Positions 27,249 through 34,743 of a stretch of DNA of 64,000 bases are shown here, in pieces (positions within the stretch are counted from its first letter, which is position 1; every line of letters begins with the position of its first letter). Made by a program: the position numbers and the translations under genes. The notes beneath the pieces are model-generated. The model was not told where the DNA came from and made no database searches. It saw only the letters and a program-made list of their open reading frames with translations. Origin of the DNA: Cupriavidus basilensis (GTDB lineage: Bacteria > Pseudomonadota > Gammaproteobacteria > Burkholderiales > Burkholderiaceae); contig NZ_CP062803.1 of NCBI RefSeq assembly GCF_008801925.2, positions 3,534,001-3,598,000 on the forward strand. The letters run 5' to 3'.

Positions 27249-27959
27249 ATGGAATTTGAAAATCTGCTGGACCCTTCATTTGACGCCGCATTCGCCGCCC
27301 GCCCCAGCCTGCCCTGGTGGCCTTGGGTTGGGTCAAAGTTCTCAACCTCGTCGGTGCGGACCATGGTGGTCGGCGAGAGCGTCTACAACTGGGGCGAGGG
27401 GTTCGATACGCGTTACAAGCAAACCGATGGCCTGCGGGAAACGCACCGCCGGCATGCCCTGAACTATCGACGCGACTCCCCTTACGTGCGCAACATCGAG
27501 CGGGCTATCTACCGCGCGTCCAAGCCAAGTGAGAAGCAAAAGCGTGCGCTCTGGTCAACGGTGGCTTACCACAACCTGGTGCTGCAGCCACTTATGTCCA
27601 TCAAGAAACGGCCGACCTACGCCCAATATCTGAACGGCTGGCACGAGTTCTTCGAACTGTCTCACCTGATGGCGGTCGACCAGGCCATTGTCTATGGGCT
27701 CGAGCCCAAGAAGGTCGACGCACTGGTGGAAGCCATCCGGCTCCGCGGGGCATCCTTCAAGCAGAGCCGCTTGCCGGCGAAGGTCGGGCGGACGCGGCCG
27801 CGCTTGGTTACTATTGCTGACGATGGCCGCGCGCTGAAGCTACTCCTTATCCGTCACCCGAGCGCCTTCTTCAGTTGGCGCCAGTGGGCCCCGGTTATTC
27901 GCGAACATTTGCCCTTGCAGCTCGCTGTCGCCGACGAGGCAGCGGTGGTGACGGCGTGA
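27249..27959 (+). CDS. Uracil-DNA-glycosylase-superfamily-like protein
   Basis: A 236-aa protein. MVVGESVYNWGEGFDTRY near residue 39 resembles the substrate loop (motif 1) of the UDG superfamily, and LLIRHPSAFFSWRQW near residue 198 resembles the His-containing motif 2. The region between is not typical of known uracil glycosylases, so the substrate is open. It forms an operon with the cREC gene, 17 bases apart. Confidence is moderate because motif 1 lacks the standard catalytic residues. Confidence 0.6.
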   Translation: MEFENLLDPSFDAAFAARPSLPWWPWVGSKFSTSSVRTMVVGESVYNWGEGFDTRYKQTDGLRETHRRHALNYRRDSPYVRNIERAIYRASKPSEKQKRALWSTVAYHNLVLQPLMSIKKRPTYAQYLNGWHEFFELSHLMAVDQAIVYGLEPKKVDALVEAIRLRGASFKQSRLPAKVGRTRPRLVTIADDGRALKLLLIRHPSAFFSWRQWAPVIREHLPLQLAVADEAAVVTA

Positions 27960-28326
27960 CTGTGGTTTGTGCCCACGGAGACCAGCGCGCTCTGTCATCA
28001 ATTTGAGGCGGCACTGTGGTTCGGACAGGGATTTCGATTCGAGGCCGCGCAGGGGCTTTGTCAGTTCTCGCTTTTTCAACCGAGGACCGGTTCGGGAAAT
28101 CTGAAGATCTGCGATGGGTCGGCTGCTTCCCACTGAAGCGGCCAATCCGCTCCGCTGGCATGAGCGGGACCGCGCCCGGGCTAGTCGCCGCTCAAGACAT
28201 TCGCGGCCGTCTGTCGCCGATTCGGCGATCGGCGTTGTGCAACCGTGACACCCCACTTCAGCGTGCCCGGGCGCGGGGGATATCCTTGTTAGAGTGTTTG
28301 CTTGTGTGGATTGTGGTGGACGGACT
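27960..28326. other. Intergenic stretch, no gene seen
   Basis: About 365 bases before the next operon. The opposite-strand frame across it is low-complexity Arg/Ser-rich and not supported. Confidence 0.4.
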
Positions 28327-28980
28327 ATGACGACCCTCTGGCGGAAGATGCAGGCGGGTGCCGGTCTGCTGCCTTTCGTGAAATGTGGAGGTGCCATCAG
28401 CGCGAGTGAGACTTGCACCCATTTCCGCAAGGAGGCCATTCGTATCGACGAGAACGGCTCGTCACAATCCCGCCTCGCGATCGGGCGTGTGCCTCTCTGT
28501 TTCAACGGCTCCGGATGGTGCTCCTCTGGTGATGTTCCGGCCGAGCAATTCTGGTCGAACGATCCCAGGCACGGGGTGGCAGAAGCAGTGAAAGGCGACC
28601 TACTGGCCTATTCCGGCGTGACGGGACATGTTTCCCGCATAGCCATTGCTGGAAGGCCCGTACCGATTGTGAGAGTCGCTCGATACATTGGCTCGGCCAG
28701 GTGCATAAGAGATACTTACTTGGAACGTGCCGGCGGCGGCTATCGGCTGATTAACAGTCCTACTCTCGATCTATTATCAGCGGAGGCTGGAAACTGTCGA
28801 GGCTCTTACGTTTTCTACCGAAACTGGCACGGCGCGACATTTGCGATACTCGCAGAGAAAGCCGACCAGTGGCAGGGCATTGCAGTGTTTCGGGTAGACG
28901 CCAGCTTACAGTTCAAGAGCGCCTGTTCGAAGCGGTATATACGTTCCGCTTCGAACGCCCCCGCCGCTAACGTTCAATGA
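28327..28980 (+). CDS. Unknown 217-aa protein, operon with an exported protein
   Basis: A cysteine-containing protein (FVKCGGAISASETC, LCFNGSGWCSSG, SAEAGNCRGSYVFY) with no convincing signal peptide and no recognised domain. Its stop overlaps the next start by ATGA (28977-28980), so the pair is co-translated. The even spacing of Cys and many small residues suggests disulfides, which would require export by a route not visible here. It might be a secreted or surface factor. Confidence 0.55.
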   Translation: MTTLWRKMQAGAGLLPFVKCGGAISASETCTHFRKEAIRIDENGSSQSRLAIGRVPLCFNGSGWCSSGDVPAEQFWSNDPRHGVAEAVKGDLLAYSGVTGHVSRIAIAGRPVPIVRVARYIGSARCIRDTYLERAGGGYRLINSPTLDLLSAEAGNCRGSYVFYRNWHGATFAILAEKADQWQGIAVFRVDASLQFKSACSKRYIRSASNAPAANVQ

Positions 28981-29921
28981 CTACCATGTCGAATCTCCTC
29001 AAACGGTTCAGAATCGGCGCCTCACGGCTCCCGCTTGTAGTCCTTTTCCTGGCGGCAGGCCCGGCATTGGCCAATGATCTGCACGGCACGGGCGACGATG
29101 TCCTCTCCCAGTTCTTCAACCGTTTGAAGACAATCACCGATGACGGCAGGCTCTTCGATATCGCCGCGACATCGGAACACCTCGGCATCTCTCTTCACGA
29201 AGAACCGACGGCGTTGCAGCCAGGTCTCGAACTGTGCACAGGTAAAGAAGGAGCGGTTGGCGCCCGGAAAATCAAGATCGTTTCAGACCAGAGGTCTTGG
29301 TATCGAAATCTACCAACCGGCGTCCCGAACATGCCGGTGCCGGGATTTATCGTCAATCTGCCCTCGGGTGTAGGGGACGCAACGCTCAAATATGACATCC
29401 GGCGAGTGGCGCCATGTGGAAACCGACCTGCATTCTTAGGCGACGAGGCCAACTTGGAATTTTCAGGGCTACCATCGTTTACCTGCATTACCTATCGCGA
29501 TGTCAGGAAATACCTGCCTGAAGCGAAGCCGGCAAACGCCACCGACGGCGTCTCCGTATACACGTACCACGGGAGCGCTAGCGACGAGACCGGAACGTAT
29601 GCGAGCTTCACGTTCAGACTCGGCGCTGATTGCGCCGTTTCGGCCAACATCGTGCAGAGTCAAAATCTGGGGAACAGATTCCTGCGTGCCCGTGCGCAAT
29701 ATCAAAACTGCGTGGTCAAGGCTGAGCAGGAAGCCTGCGTCAATCGCAATCCTGCCAGCGGCTATGTCACTCTTCTGGATCAGTTGCGCGCACACTCGAT
29801 AGCTGTATGCGGGGCGCTGGCGGATTTCTACGAGCAGGAACCCGCTCAGGGCAGCATGCCAGATGTCATTCTCGACAGAGGCAATGGATCCGGTACCCTA
29901 TGCGGCCGCAAGTACTGGTAG
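28977..29921 (+). CDS. Unknown exported protein, 314 aa
   Basis: Signal peptide (RLPLVVLFLAAGPALAND), then a mature domain with about six spaced cysteines (ELCTG, VAPCGN, FTCITY, ADCAV, QNCVV, EACVN and a C-terminal GTLCGRKYW), expected to form disulfides in the periplasm or outside. No known domain. The ATGs at 28977 and 28986 are both possible; the first overlaps the upstream gene's stop by ATGA. The pair has no obvious partner genes. Confidence 0.6.
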   Translation: MTTMSNLLKRFRIGASRLPLVVLFLAAGPALANDLHGTGDDVLSQFFNRLKTITDDGRLFDIAATSEHLGISLHEEPTALQPGLELCTGKEGAVGARKIKIVSDQRSWYRNLPTGVPNMPVPGFIVNLPSGVGDATLKYDIRRVAPCGNRPAFLGDEANLEFSGLPSFTCITYRDVRKYLPEAKPANATDGVSVYTYHGSASDETGTYASFTFRLGADCAVSANIVQSQNLGNRFLRARAQYQNCVVKAEQEACVNRNPASGYVTLLDQLRAHSIAVCGALADFYEQEPAQGSMPDVILDRGNGSGTLCGRKYW

Positions 29922-30175
29922 GGCTGCAGAGCGTGGCGCAAGGCGTCAAATTTTGGTTCGCCGATCTGCGGGGTTGCGAGCGGAAATCAAAAAGCGCATT
30001 CTCGGCGCCTGTAATTCGCTCCGCGACCGACCGAGTTTCGGCCGACTCGGTCATTCGATGCCGCGCCTTCAGATGACTCAAACTGCCCGTAATCCGCCTA
30101 TGTGACGTCGGCCGCGGCTCTAACCGGACAGTGAAGTCTCTCGGAAGCGGACGCAAGAGCAAGCCTCTGCACTAT
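29922..30175. other. Intergenic stretch between convergent genes
   Basis: About 250 bases between the ends of the exported-protein gene and the 94-aa gene. No supported feature. Confidence 0.4.
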
Positions 30176-30460
30176 CTACATTTCGGCGTCGTAGATTTCG
30201 CGACCGAGCGCAAGACTCAATCGGGCACAAAGTACTGTAACCCAACCAAGCCATAAGTCCGATTCAAGCCGGCCGCAGAAGAGGAGCCCGCTAGGTTCCG
30301 CAGATGCCCAAATATACTGTGCATCACCCTCGCGACCATACCAGTGCGCTCCATCGGAATCAGCCATCCATCCGTCTAGTGTCTTATAGACAGCTGCAAC
30401 CTTCTGCCATTCCTCAGCCGATAAATCGATTGGTACATTCAGCGTGATGGACTGTTCCAT
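30176..30460 (-). CDS. Small conserved protein, 94 aa (possible immunity protein)
   Basis: A Trp-rich acidic protein (SAEEWQKVAAVYKTLDGWM, GAHWYGREGDAQYIWAS, EPSGLLFCGRLES, RLSLALGREIYDAE). The EPSGLL motif and C-terminal LGxEIxDAE are typical of a small family often next to toxin or effector genes. No export signal. I cannot name a function. Confidence 0.6.
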   Translation of the reverse strand: MEQSITLNVPIDLSAEEWQKVAAVYKTLDGWMADSDGAHWYGREGDAQYIWASAEPSGLLFCGRLESDLWLGWVTVLCARLSLALGREIYDAEM

Positions 30461-30870
30461 GGCGTATTTGAGGAACTCGTGCTCGGTACAGGATTGTCGT
30501 CGATTTCGGATTGGTAGTCGAACGACCTCTACTGGCCGGAAGCTCGTCGCCGGCCAACGCTCGATCGCCCAGACTCAGCTCCGAACTTCCGTAGTCGACC
30601 CATTTGGGACACTGAACCGCACTCTACCGTGCGGCCGCAACCCAGTGTAAAGCAGCTGCTCGCCGCTTATAGAGCTCGACAGAGAAGAACCAGGGTCTCG
30701 CTGGGCTGGCCGATTGGCTGACATGTTCGACTTGGCTGTGCCGATGCGGTCGAAGTCGTCGACCTCGGCCGGGGTATTGTCGGCCGGATGCGGCATCGAG
30801 CGGTTTCCATGAACAAGACATGGCGGATGACGTCACGCCACGTCGGTACTCGACTACTTGCCCGCGTATT
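30461..30870. other. Intergenic stretch with a direct repeat
   Basis: About 410 bases before the end of the marR gene. Apart from the 61-bp repeat at 30537-30597, no supported feature. Confidence 0.4.
30537..30597. repeat. 61-bp direct repeat, left copy
   Basis: It matches 34268-34328 at 56 of 61 positions, same orientation. Each copy begins and ends in near-complementary sequence (CGGAAG... and ...CTTCCG). The two copies enclose the NmrA/NTF2/SDR/MarR cassette and the istB remnant. Confidence 0.85.
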
Positions 30871-31332
30871 TTAATCTCCGGCCGCGTGTTCCTTGTCGTC
30901 GCCTACGACCACTGCTTTTAGCCCTTCACGCAGTGCGGTCGCATTTTCTATGCCGTTTAGTTCCTCGAACTCCCGTTGTGCAGCTCGCCAGAACGGGGCT
31001 GCTCTTTCGTGCAGCCGTCGACCGTCCTTGGTGAGTTCAATCAGTCGGATTCTGCCGTCCGTTGGCGACGGCTTGATTTTCACGAAGCCATCGCGTTCGA
31101 GAAAGCCAACCATCTTTCCCATCGCCGTCCGCTCAATATCGAGTCTCTCGGCCAGCGCGTTGACTGGGGCACTTCCCACCTCGTCCAGTGCCGCAAGCGT
31201 CAGGAATTGTGTAATGCGCAGACCCACCGGTTCGAGATGGCTATCGTAGAGTCGCGAGATCTGCCTGCTTGCCTTCCTAGCGGCGAAGCAGTTGCACTGA
31301 TCGATTCCAAGCGGCTGGTTAAACAGCGACAT
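30871..31332 (-). CDS. MarR-family regulator
   Basis: A 153-aa winged-helix regulator: LEPVGLRITQFLTLAALDEVG, ALAERLDIERTAMGKMVGFLE (recognition helix) and the wing IKPSPTDGRIRLIELTKDGR. AAGGAGT lies upstream of ATG 31332. It follows the SDR gene on the same strand and probably controls the cassette through the palindromes upstream of the NmrA gene. Confidence 0.92.
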   Translation of the reverse strand: MSLFNQPLGIDQCNCFAARKASRQISRLYDSHLEPVGLRITQFLTLAALDEVGSAPVNALAERLDIERTAMGKMVGFLERDGFVKIKPSPTDGRIRLIELTKDGRRLHERAAPFWRAAQREFEELNGIENATALREGLKAVVVGDDKEHAAGD

Positions 31333-31475
31333 CGCGGTTCCACTCCTTATCTATTTGGGCTAGTCATGCATTAAACTTGGAGCAGCTTGCGCCGAGCCGG
31401 GCTCCGGGGCACTCAGATACTCGGGTCGGCTGACCGGACGATACGCGTGCAAAACGGCCATCGTCATCGGACGGT

Positions 31476-32189
31476 CTACACTCCGTCCGGCGGTACGATA
31501 TACCCAGGCACTTCGGCCGCGAGGGTGCTCTTCAGGACTGCAGTGCCTTTGTCAGCCATTACTTCGCTCTTGCCGGCGGCTAGAGCGTCGTAGGTCTTCC
31601 GAACAACATCATCCGGACTCGCCTTAGGTACGTCAATGCCCTTGGTCAAGTCTGTATCGACGAAGCCGACGTGCAGGCCGAGCACGTGGATGTTACGCTC
31701 TTTCAGGTGAAAGCGAAGCTGGTTCGTGAAGCTCCACGCCGCTGCCTTTGACGCGGCATACGGCGTCAGATAGGGGCGCGGCAGCCACACAATGTCGGAA
31801 AGGACGTTGATGATTGCCGCATGTGATTTGATTGCTAGTATCCCTTCGAAGGCTTGAGAGACACGCACGACGCCATAGTAGTTAGTATCGAACATCTGCT
31901 GGGACTGGGTTTCTGTGTCGGCCGCGAGAGGCCCATCTATCAGGGCGGCAATGCCGGCGTTGTTGATCAGAAGCGTGGTGTCGGCGGCTACTTTCGCGGC
32001 TGCGGCGATCGATGCTCTATCTGTGACGTCAATCTTGATCGGCAAGATACCTGGTTCATCGAATCCGGTGATGTTGCGCATGCCAGCGTAAACTTTCTTC
32101 GCCCCGCGACGAACCGCCTCGCGAGCGAACTCCAAGCCAAGGCCACGGCTGGCGCCGGTGATGAAGACAGTTGCGTTCTTCACTTCCAT
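31476..32189 (-). CDS. Short-chain dehydrogenase/reductase
   Basis: A 237-aa classical SDR: TGASRGLGLEF (cofactor motif), LLINNAGIA, and YAASKAAAW (catalytic Tyr and Lys), with the NVLSDIVW serine strand before it. The substrate is unknown. It lies between the NTF2-like and marR genes in the minus-strand cassette. Redox enzymes under a MarR repressor commonly respond to quinones, phenolics or reactive electrophiles. Confidence 0.9.
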   Translation of the reverse strand: MEVKNATVFITGASRGLGLEFAREAVRRGAKKVYAGMRNITGFDEPGILPIKIDVTDRASIAAAAKVAADTTLLINNAGIAALIDGPLAADTETQSQQMFDTNYYGVVRVSQAFEGILAIKSHAAIINVLSDIVWLPRPYLTPYAASKAAAWSFTNQLRFHLKERNIHVLGLHVGFVDTDLTKGIDVPKASPDDVVRKTYDALAAGKSEVMADKGTAVLKSTLAAEVPGYIVPPDGV

Positions 32190-32256
32190 GACAACTCCTT
32201 ATTAGTGGTGCGAGCCATCGGAGGCGAAGATCCCGGCCCCCAACGCGCCCGTGGTA

Positions 32257-32664
32257 TCAAAGAAAAATCTCTTCTGGAAATCGCTCCGAGAACATTTCCC
32301 GCAGATGCGTAGCGATGTTTAGGACAGCACCGAGCGGGGACATTCGTACGCTTACTCGCGGCACCGATCCATCAGAATTTCGGTCGGCAACGACGGTTGC
32401 GCTCAGCTTCTCGCCGCTTGTCAGAACAGCCTCGTATTCGAGCACCAGCCGCACGTCGCTGGTTTCAAGGAACGTTGGCGTTTGGGAGCCGTAGAGAGCT
32501 CCAACGGCATTGATCAGGAGCCTGATGTCATCGCGTCCTACAACGCGATCACGCAACACGGAACTCGCTAGCTCCGCGTCTGCCGTCAGATCATCCAGAA
32601 ATGGGTGACGTTCATTCCGTGAATCGGACACGTTCATCTCCAATCGTTGCAGGACAACGTTCAT
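32257..32664 (-). CDS. NTF2/SnoaL-like protein
   Basis: A 135-aa cone-shaped alpha/beta protein. The N-terminal helix pair is followed by VGRDDIRLLINAVGALYG, a beta sheet (DVRLVLEYEAVLTSGEKLS, ATVVADRNSDGSVPRVSV) and a C-terminal helix. Such proteins act as small isomerases, hydrolases or ligand binders. Start ATG 32664 overlaps the NmrA gene's stop by ATGA, so translation is coupled; 32637 is an alternative. Confidence 0.7.
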   Translation of the reverse strand: MNVVLQRLEMNVSDSRNERHPFLDDLTADAELASSVLRDRVVGRDDIRLLINAVGALYGSQTPTFLETSDVRLVLEYEAVLTSGEKLSATVVADRNSDGSVPRVSVRMSPLGAVLNIATHLREMFSERFPEEIFL

Positions 32665-33542
32665 GCAAAAGCAGCGCGATTCTGTGCAACATACTGTTCG
32701 ACCGAGAGCGGTGGCTTACCGGTGATCCTCGCAACAACGTCGTTGGTACCAGAGAAAATTCCTTCTTGGTAGTTTTGCGCCACTTCCACCAAATGCTGGG
32801 TGAGGAACGGCGGAAATCTGTAGAGGTTCTCCATCTTGTACTGAAACTCTTCGATTGAAGTCGGTGTGTATTCGATGCGAGCGCCAAGTACCTCGCTCAT
32901 CGCTGCTGCGATTTCCGTGTGGTCCATCTCGACGGGGCCATGGAGCGTGTAGGTTTTTCCTGCGTGGGCCTCAGGCGCTGCCAGCACATGGGCGATCACT
33001 CGGCCCTGATCGTCACTGGCAATCGGCGCATGACTGCCGTGGCCAAAGGGGAACTCAATTCTTTTCTTGGCCCAGATCTCCTTCGCAAAGTGCGGATATA
33101 CCAGCCAATCGGCGAAAAAAGTGGGACGCAGGTGCGTAGTCGGAACGTCCGACCAGTCGAAAACACGCTCGGAAATCCAGTGATCCTGAGCGGCGTGGCT
33201 TGCAGACTCCCGGCGTGCAGAAATCTGTGACATGTTGACGATCGCCGCCACGCCCGCTTCCTTCGCTGCCTGCGCGAAGGAAGCGGCAGCGCTGATGATC
33301 CCTGGCGCGATCGGATGAAGGAAATACGCCGAACGGATGCCCTCCATCGCCGCGCGGATCGCGTCAATACTGGTGAAATCGCCAACAGCGATATCCACTC
33401 CACGCTGCCTCAAGGCGGCAGCGCGATCGTCGTCCGTGCGGACGTAGGCCCGCACTCGTCTGCCGAGCGTGAGCAGTTCGTCGATGGCTGCACCTCCAGT
33501 GCGCCCGGTTGCACCGCTTACAAGAATGTCAGGTTCGTTCAT
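32661..33542 (-). CDS. NmrA-like NAD(P)-binding protein
   Basis: A 293-aa Rossmann protein: DILVSGATGRTGGAAIDELL at the N-terminus, RAYVRTDDDRAAALRQRG, then a helix-rich C-terminal half. NmrA-like and quinone-reductase-like proteins bind NAD(P) and may act on redox ligands. ATG 33542 (MNEPDILVS) was chosen; the open frame extends further but runs into the istB remnant. It is first in the cassette, downstream of two palindromic operators. Confidence 0.88.
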   Translation of the reverse strand: MNEPDILVSGATGRTGGAAIDELLTLGRRVRAYVRTDDDRAAALRQRGVDIAVGDFTSIDAIRAAMEGIRSAYFLHPIAPGIISAAASFAQAAKEAGVAAIVNMSQISARRESASHAAQDHWISERVFDWSDVPTTHLRPTFFADWLVYPHFAKEIWAKKRIEFPFGHGSHAPIASDDQGRVIAHVLAAPEAHAGKTYTLHGPVEMDHTEIAAAMSEVLGARIEYTPTSIEEFQYKMENLYRFPPFLTQHLVEVAQNYQEGIFSGTNDVVARITGKPPLSVEQYVAQNRAAFA

Positions 33543-33564
33543 TGTTTCGCTCCGTTTTTTAAAT

Positions 33565-33580
33565 GAGAGCATATGCTCTC
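33565..33580. promoter_or_regulatory. Palindromic operator 1 (MarR type)
   Basis: A perfect 16-bp palindrome, GAGAGCATATGCTCTC, 22 bases before the NmrA start codon. Its core recurs in operator 2, centre to centre 29 bases away. MarR dimers bind such sites, and a marR gene ends this cassette. Confidence 0.75.
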
Positions 33581-33595
33581 TTGTGGTAAGAGTAG

Positions 33596-33607
33596 GAGCA
33601 TATGCTC
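33596..33607. promoter_or_regulatory. Palindromic operator 2 (MarR type)
   Basis: A perfect 12-bp palindrome, GAGCATATGCTC, with the same core as operator 1, about three helical turns further upstream. Two dimers on one DNA face would cover the promoter. Confidence 0.72.
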
Positions 33608-33619
33608 GTAATGTCAAGA

Positions 33620-34011
33620 ATTGCCTAGCGCCGGCCTGTCCGGATGGCACTCCCAAGAGCGTTTTGCCCGTCCCGGGGTGGCGAACCAGCGCGATGTTGT
33701 GGGCGGGTTCAAGGGCTTCTCAGCGGTAGAGTTGCCCCAACAGTGCCGCGTCGGACTCGCCGCAACTAAAGTCGCAGCCAGTTAGACCATGATGACCGGG
33801 AAGCGGGCCACCTTCATCTTTCAGGCCTTCTAGTGCACTTCCTGCTCAGTGGGTTCTGCCTCCAGCAGGCGAGACAGAATGGGAACGATGCTCTAATAGA
33901 CAGTGAGTCCTGCGCCGTCAGGTCGTCCAGCGGCTGAGCGATACCACGCAGCGTCAAGGATTTGAGAATCTCCGTCATGGCTCTATGCGGCATGCGGTAC
34001 GTCCTGGCCAC
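33620..34011 (-). pseudogene. istB: Decayed istB (IS21-family ATPase)
   Basis: Minus-strand pieces in more than one frame: AMTEILKSLTLRGIAQPLDD near 33960 matches the start of IstB-type proteins. Near 33660-33730 EALEPAHNIALVRHPGTGKT gives the Walker A motif, preceded by an in-frame stop. The order and spacing are those of an IS21 helper ATPase, with stops and an internal loss. It lies beside the cassette. Confidence 0.65.
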
Positions 34012-34267
34012 GCAGACACTGAACCGCCCCGGGAGTCGTGGAGGCTGGTTGGTTTAAGTGAATAGCGGTTCAGCGCAGAGTGGTGAATGGGACCGTGGAC
34101 GTTATGCAGGCGCCTCGAGGCCAGAGATCGGGCCGGCGGACCGCCGCTGCCCCCCCCGCGCCGCTACGCGAGCAGCTCTCGAATAGTTAACGGCTGCTTC
34201 CGACGGCAAGGCTGCCATCCAGATGTCTGAGCGACAGATCCGACGGCTGTCCCTTTGTGGCCGAACT
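34012..34267. other. Intergenic stretch, no gene seen
   Basis: About 250 bases between the istB remnant and the 61-bp repeat. No supported feature. Confidence 0.4.
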
Positions 34268-34328
34268 CGGAAGTTCGTCGCCGGCCAGCGCTCGATCGAC
34301 CCGACTCAGCCCCGAACTTCCGTAGTCG
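34268..34328. repeat. 61-bp direct repeat, right copy
   Basis: Second copy of the repeat at 30537 (56 of 61 bases identical). Its right edge coincides with the start of a truncated NTF2-like gene, suggesting the repeat marks a recombination point. Confidence 0.85.
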
Positions 34329-34536
34329 CACCTACGACATCCAGGAAGGCCAAGTCCTGGGCAACTAGGCCTATCTCCGCAACCACATCCGCATGACTGT
34401 CACGCCGCCTGACGGCAGCCCAGCCATGCACCGCTCCGGCTACACGCTGACCATCCTGCGCAAAGACCCCGACGGACGCTGGCGGCTCACCCGCGACGCA
34501 AACCTGCTGGCAGCAGAAACCGCAGCGACCCCGTGA
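34327..34536 (+). pseudogene. Truncated NTF2/SnoaL-like gene
   Basis: The plus frame from the repeat edge reads RTYDIQEGQVLGN, a TAG stop at 34366-34368, then MTVTPPDGSPAMHRSGYTLT and ILRKDPDGRWRLTRDANLL to a TGA at 34534-34536. This matches the last strands of a DUF4440/SnoaL-type protein. The 5' part is missing at the repeat and a stop interrupts the rest. Confidence 0.65.
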
Positions 34537-34743
34537 CGACGGCATCGCCAAGTGAATTGCAGGAACGAAACAGCCATTGCGCAGCGCACCATAAAAAGAA
34601 GCACCTGCACACGCCCCCCCTTCCCCACACCCCCACCACGCACACCATCCCCACCCCGCCCCAGATCCGGATTCACCCCACATGGCGTTCCCACCCCATA
34701 TCGCCAATAATGATCTCACTGCCATTGCCGGACGAGGGCGACC

